From the NCBI GenBank assembly GCA_007844125.1, contig CM017558.1, positions 44,420,460-44,484,459 on the forward strand: DNA of 64,000 bases. The letters run 5' to 3'. The notes under the pieces were generated by a model. The model was not told where the DNA came from and made no database searches. It saw nothing but the letters and a program-made list of their open reading frames with translations. The first letter of the stretch is position 1, and each line of letters begins with the position of its first letter. The position numbers were made by a program, and so were the translations under genes. Source of the stretch: Sinonovacula constricta. Its lineage: Eukaryota > Mollusca > Bivalvia > Cardiida > Solecurtidae. This document shows, in pieces, positions 59,560 to 64,000 of the stretch.

Positions 59560-61459
59560 CTGATCTATTTATTAAAACAGTAGTTGTTAGTTCTAAAAAC
59601 TAAAAAATTTGCCCAGGAATAAAAATATATGAATATTATATCTTTTAATTATGTTAATTAATACATATAGCTTCATCTACTGCTTTCTTTACCCCATATT
59701 ATTACTTATTGGCAATTAAATGTGTTCTTAATTAAGTGTTTACAATTAAGACAGCACTGATGAATATCACATGTATGTGCACAGAAGATGCACCTTCTTA
59801 AACAATTCAGCTTACATTGAAACTGTGCACATCACCATATATACTGCTAATAAAAATAATGCAATATTTTATAACAATACCTATGTTCAAATAAAAATAT
59901 TCAATTTAGCCAATTTTATCACTTTGCATGTTAAAACAGTTCTTGGAACTCAGAAGATAAAAATGATGAAGATGAAAGAAAAATCAGAAATTAATATTAA
60001 TCTGATGTGATGAAATATGTACATGGTAATGATTTAAATCTGGATATTTCATTGAATAATGTATTCACAACTAGGCAGTACAAATATTATCCCCTCAAAA
60101 ACAATAACATAAATAAAAATATTGAGAAACTATAAGAGAGACGCATGGTACTGATTGCAATAATATTACATCAACTGCTTGATGAACTATCGAAAAGGAT
60201 AACTTGCTACTTTGTTGGGTTGTTTCATAAAAAATAATGTGAGGACCACTTGGCTATCACAATCAATGAAACAACAGAGCAGCTAGTTCACAGTTAACAA
60301 TCGAAATATGAACCAATAAATATAAATATAAAATAATAACTCCTTCATCATCAGCGCTCTGTTTAGCAGGACCTATATAAATGGTCCAAGAACTATCAAG
60401 TTACGAAAGACTTTGGCAACCAGAACATTTGAAACACAATTGCAAATTTTTAATCCACACCTCTTTCTCATCAAGTAAGCACTGAACTTATCTCCATATC
60501 TGAATACTTCTGAAAGATTGAGTTAATTTACAAATCAACAAAAAATCTTTCAATTTCCTTCCTCCATCGTTAAATATGTATGGAGAGTTCAATCCTTGGC
60601 CCAGATTCTTCAAAAGTAGGCACTCCTTTAATGCCTTGTAAGAAAACGTTCTATAAAAACATAGAGCTTTTATTCCTCCCTAAAATATGCAGTCAATATT
60701 CCTTCTATAAATATAGAGCCTCAATTCATTTCCTCCATATCAAAAAAAATATTGATTATGGCTTGTACATATTACAATATTAGAATTGCAATTTCATATT
60801 TTGTTCATATGATAAGCACCTTGTGTCCTTCACATTTAGACATTCACATCTTGACAATCAAACTAAAGTTCTCCAATATCTGTTTGTTTCCATTTGTCAT
60901 ACTATGTACAGCTTGCACCCTTTAATTTCTTGCATCCATTCAGTGGCCAGGACAAGTATGAGCTGCTACAAATCACCAAAATCTACTATTAGTTTTCATA
61001 GTAGACTTGTCTTAAGTAGAACAAGGGGCTTGTGCGAAATCAAACAATCCAAGCGCTTTTGTTTAACTCTTCATATCAGGCGTGAACATTCATGCACCAA
61101 GTTCCATTAACAATTTGTATAATACTGGAACAATCAGATTATATAGCTTACACAATCAGTTTCAGTGGCACAGTGACTTTTGTGATTAACTAACACTACC
61201 TTGGTCTTTTAAGAAATAATATTGACTCATAGTTATCACTTCTCAACTTGCCACAGTAACAATGACATACTCTCTTATTGCAAACTTTTGTCTGTGATAC
61301 TTTGTTCTCTTACTTTTTTTTAATCATTCACTTAATCATTCACCTTGTTCTTCAGTTGTTTCATTCTTTCTTTCTCATCAACCCTTGTAAAAAAGCAGTC
61401 TCTTTTTATAATCCATTCTTTAACACATTCATATTTTCCCTGCGAAAGATTGAATAAGT
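59560..61459 (-). other. probable Shroom 3' UTR
   Basis: AT-rich, non-coding sequence after the Shroom stop codon. On the minus strand, AATAAA hexamers occur at 60669-60674 and 59568-59573, among other AT-rich candidates, so the cleavage site cannot be fixed. No ORF here looks real. Confidence 0.4.
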
Positions 61460-61753
61460 TCAGCTCTCTGAAGTAGTCTCCCCCTTTGGACTCTTCTGCA
61501 CATTTGGAATACTCTTTTTAAGAGCTTCAATCTGCTCATTGCCAAGAGTGATCTTGTCTTCCAGCTCCTGTAGTTGGATTGTGTACTTGGACTTCATATT
61601 GATGTAGTATTGGCAGTCGTCCATCTCGCCACTAGTCAGGTTTTCTCGGAGCATGGTTTCCACCTGGTCACGTCGGCGATCAATGTCCACTTTTAACACC
61701 TTAGCATCCTCATGCTGTTTGTGAAGACGGTCTCGCTTGTCATACGTCATTTT
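61460..61753 (-). CDS. Shroom: Shroom last coding exon, end of ASD2 and stop codon
   Basis: 97 codons plus stop at 61460-61462, entering in phase 0. Contains QHEDAKVLKVDIDRRRDQVE, then MDDCQYYINMKSKYTIQLQE and LEDKITLGNEQIEALKKSI. QHEDAK.LK..IDRR, the Y...KSK block and LEDKI.LG.EQ are shared with the C termini of Shroom proteins. Shroom recruits Rho kinase through ASD2 to drive myosin II contraction at apical junctions. A short acidic, serine-rich tail ends the protein. Acceptor TTTCAG. The gene ends about 10.6 kb upstream of the RARS1 start, same strand. Confidence 0.92.
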   Translation of the reverse strand, partial: KMTYDKRDRLHKQHEDAKVLKVDIDRRRDQVETMLRENLTSGEMDDCQYYINMKSKYTIQLQELEDKITLGNEQIEALKKSIPNVQKSPKGETTSES

Positions 61754-62068
61754 CTGAAAAAGGTAATGCACAAATTTGGTAAAAAAAAATTTTTTTCTAA
61801 ACTTGTCAAAGTGCTTTTAAAAGTCATAAAAATAGTTAATTTCTAATTTTAAGAAAAATTAAAAAATATAGGTACGTAGACAAAGATGAAAAAGGAAAAA
61901 TACTAATATTAAAACTAAAGCCTAATAACATTCCTGTTCATTATAAAGGATTCCCAAGACCAGAATAACAAGAACCAACCTTTACTAACAAACAAATTCA
62001 GCAGTGTCTACTAATTAATGGCACAAATTTGATTCAAACAGTATAAAGTACTGCTACTCTTGTCTTAC

Positions 62069-62242
62069 CTTGATCTTCTCATTAGTGTTATCATTCAGTC
62101 CCTGGATGGTGTTTTCTGCTCGTGCCAGGAGGCCAGACAACTTGAGAAGAAGACGGATAATCTTGTCAATGTCCTCTATGTACGTCTTGTATTTGTCTTT
62201 TTCCTGCTGACTGCGACACTTGGATTCAACCGCTACCAATAC
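62069..62242 (-). CDS. Shroom: Shroom exon, middle of ASD2
   Basis: 58 codons, phase 0 at both ends. Begins VLVAVESKCRSQQEKDKYKT, then YIEDIDKIIRLLLKLSGLLA and RAENTIQGL. The pattern DKY..YI.D.DKI..LLL.LSG.LARAEN is the signature of the ASD2 domain, the parallel coiled coil that binds Rho kinase. Acceptor AACAG, donor GTAAGA. Confidence 0.9.
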
Positions 62243-62932
62243 CTGTTAGCGTAAGGACACAGTTTGTGATAATTATAACTACAATATTTTAGTTAGCTTA
62301 TTTGATTTTTTTATACATCAGTCAAACAAATGGAGAAATCCTCCATATTTTACTGTTGAATGAAAACAATTAAGTGACAACACATATAATGTGAACAAGA
62401 GACAAACTAAACACCTATCAAGTTTATAAATTTATGCCTTACAGGTACAAGTAATTGTATAATTATGGTGAAAATTGACTTTCTAGTCCAAAATGTACAG
62501 AAAATATTCAGACCAAAATGAAAAGGATTATTGAAGATCTATAATTATTCATGATTATGATTGCTCATTTAACAATAAAATGGCACAAAATTGTTCTCTG
62601 TTACATATATACTAGTAAAAGACTAAAGATCTTAACCCAAACCTAATCCTAACTATAATTTGTTGATAACTTGTAATAATTGGTAAAACAACTTTAAGCT
62701 AATTTTACTTGAATTATTGCTAGAAACCTTCTGACAAATAACACAACTCCCAGTAGCTCCCCATCTCCGCTATGTACATGATCAGACCAATGAAAATAGT
62801 GATATTACTGTTATCCAATTGTCATCTATACTTGAAGATGGAGACCAGAATTTTGTGAGCTGTATTAACAAAATGTAGGACTGTAGCATGAAGAAGGTTA
62901 GAACAAGCAGCCAAGGTCGTTCCAGTACTGAC

Positions 62933-63034
62933 CTGTTTGCCAAGGTTTTCATTCTCATCAATCTCCGAGAGAATTTCCTTCTTGTCCATCCTTAACAAGG
63001 CCATTTTCTTCTCCAAGCTCTGAAGCAGCTCCTC
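62933..63034 (-). CDS. Shroom: Shroom exon, start of ASD2
   Basis: 34 codons, phase 0 at both ends: EELLQSLEKKMALLRMDKKE then ILSEIDENENLGKQ. It corresponds to the beginning of the ASD2 coiled coil in Shroom, where the family has a helix of the form KL..LR..R..LL.....N..LG followed by a loop. Acceptor TTTCAG, donor GTCAGT. Confidence 0.85.
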
Positions 63035-63050
63035 CTGAAACAGGTAAAAC

Positions 63051-63235
63051 ACATATGGTAATAAACGTAAGGAAAATAATATTAATTTGATACACAGATG
63101 GCTAGGACCACAAGGTAAATAATGGTAACGTAATATAGATATGGTAATGACTATAGGGAAAATACCTGATGGTAATGTGATACAGAGATAGTAATGATCT
63201 AAGGGGAAATAATAGAAATGTGACACAGAAATGGT
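63051..63235. repeat. degenerate ~45-bp tandem repeat in a Shroom intron
   Basis: About four diverged units sharing an (A)TGGTAATG-type core and a GATACAGAGAT-type core, directly upstream of the acceptor side of the exon at 62933-63034. Confidence 0.5.
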
Positions 63236-63799
63236 TATTAACCAAACACAATAATCAAAAGCATTCCTAAAAAACCTGAGTCACACTGGTGGTTATGTTT
63301 TTGTTCCTTAGAAAAGTGGTTTGCAACAGTGAAATTTAAAATTTTACAAATACACATTGCTACATGTTTCCTGATACGCTTGCACCAAAGATTTATAAGC
63401 AAAACACCAGCAATGGCAAACAGTTATAAAACACTAGCATTTACATATCAAAACAATAAAACACACTGTCATATTGTTTGTAACAAATGTCACTGGGTTT
63501 AAAAAGAAATCTGTGACAGTATAAATCACTTCATCTGAAAACAACGTACAAAAGTGTTGCACAGAGATGACTTCAGTATAGATGATTTTTAGGAAGGAAG
63601 AACATTCTGACATTCAAGAAGCTATTTTCTTCAATCATCGTCAAAAGTATGTACATTATTTAATAAATACCTGGACACCTTTCTTAAATTGCAAGTTTTC
63701 TTCCGTGTTTATGAATGATCTTTAGATAAACATACATGCAAAATAAATAATTAAGAATGATAGAAGGTAAAATTTATTATAATTGGTTGATGTTTTTAC

Positions 63800-63935
63800 C
63801 TTTTTCTGTGCCAGAGTGTCATTATCACCAATTCCTTGACATAACTGGCTTGTGTCTCCAAATTTGCGTAGTTCCAGCTCAATCATGGCTTTTGGAGGCG
63901 AAACATAGTAGTTGGATGGCATAGGAGAGGTTGGC
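63800..63935 (-). CDS. Shroom: Shroom, fourth exon from the 3' end
   Basis: 136 nt, phase 2 in and phase 0 out, acceptor TTTCAG and donor GTAAAA. Encodes PTSPMPSNYYVSPPKAMIE, then LELRKFGDTSQLCQG and ends DTLAQKK. The proline-rich start fits the linker before the ASD2 domain. Weakly diagnostic alone; assigned by phase and by the conserved exons that follow. The gene continues off the right edge, so the PDZ and ASD1 parts are not in the window. Confidence 0.72.
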
Positions 63936-64000
63936 CTGAAAGAGAAAGGTCAAAGATCAAGTATAATGACATGGGGAGGTCAAAGGTCAATTAAGTTAAT

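Overview
This is an AT-rich, intron-rich, repeat-dense animal nuclear DNA window. Two spliced genes are recognisable, both on the minus strand. Dispersed hairpin-ended repeats, three tRNA-derived SINE families and a LINE remnant look like those I know from bivalve molluscs, so a bivalve is the likely source (an inference, not proven by any single marker). No prokaryotic operon, CRISPR array or complete transposase was seen.

Gene 1 is the cytosolic arginyl-tRNA synthetase gene (RARS1). Ten coding exons run from the start codon at 50849 down to 23282. They cover the N-terminal leucine-zipper region, the tRNA-binding N-terminal domain, the HIGH-box exon (HVGH) and the first part of the catalytic domain. 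All splice phases are consistent and give about 450 residues. The rest of the catalytic domain and the anticodon-binding domain were not found, so the gene probably continues off the left edge through an intron of more than 23 kb. Gene 2 is the 3' end of a Shroom gene (61460-63935): four exons encoding the C-terminal ASD2 (Rho-kinase-binding) domain.

The most striking feature is in RARS1 intron 3. An 8.7-kb minisatellite (29861-38575, about 210 units of 41/42 bp) is built from the last 29 nt of exon 3 plus the first 12 nt of intron 3. Nearly every unit therefore repeats the 5' splice site of the exon it abuts. A smaller event of the same kind (two copies, 37-bp offset) lies at the exon 6 donor of the same gene. 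The big array also contains a 3.1-3.2 kb higher-order tandem duplication.

Layout: 1-23281 holds minisatellites, SINEs, a 1.07-kb CAGGG-terminated DNA transposon and long featureless AT-rich DNA (probably RARS1 intron 10). 23282-28263 holds RARS1 exons 10 to 4. 28521-29640 is a TTAA-flanked inverted-repeat element. 29861-38575 is the exon-junction minisatellite. 38545-39958 holds exons 3 and 2. 39959-50804 is intron 1, with SINEs, a LINE reverse-transcriptase remnant split by a SINE, a second CAGGG element and a 3.2-kb TA-flanked transposon. 50805-50849 is exon 1. 50850-61459 is intergenic, with two identical tRNA-Arg(TCT)-like genes and several minisatellites. 61460-63935 is Shroom.
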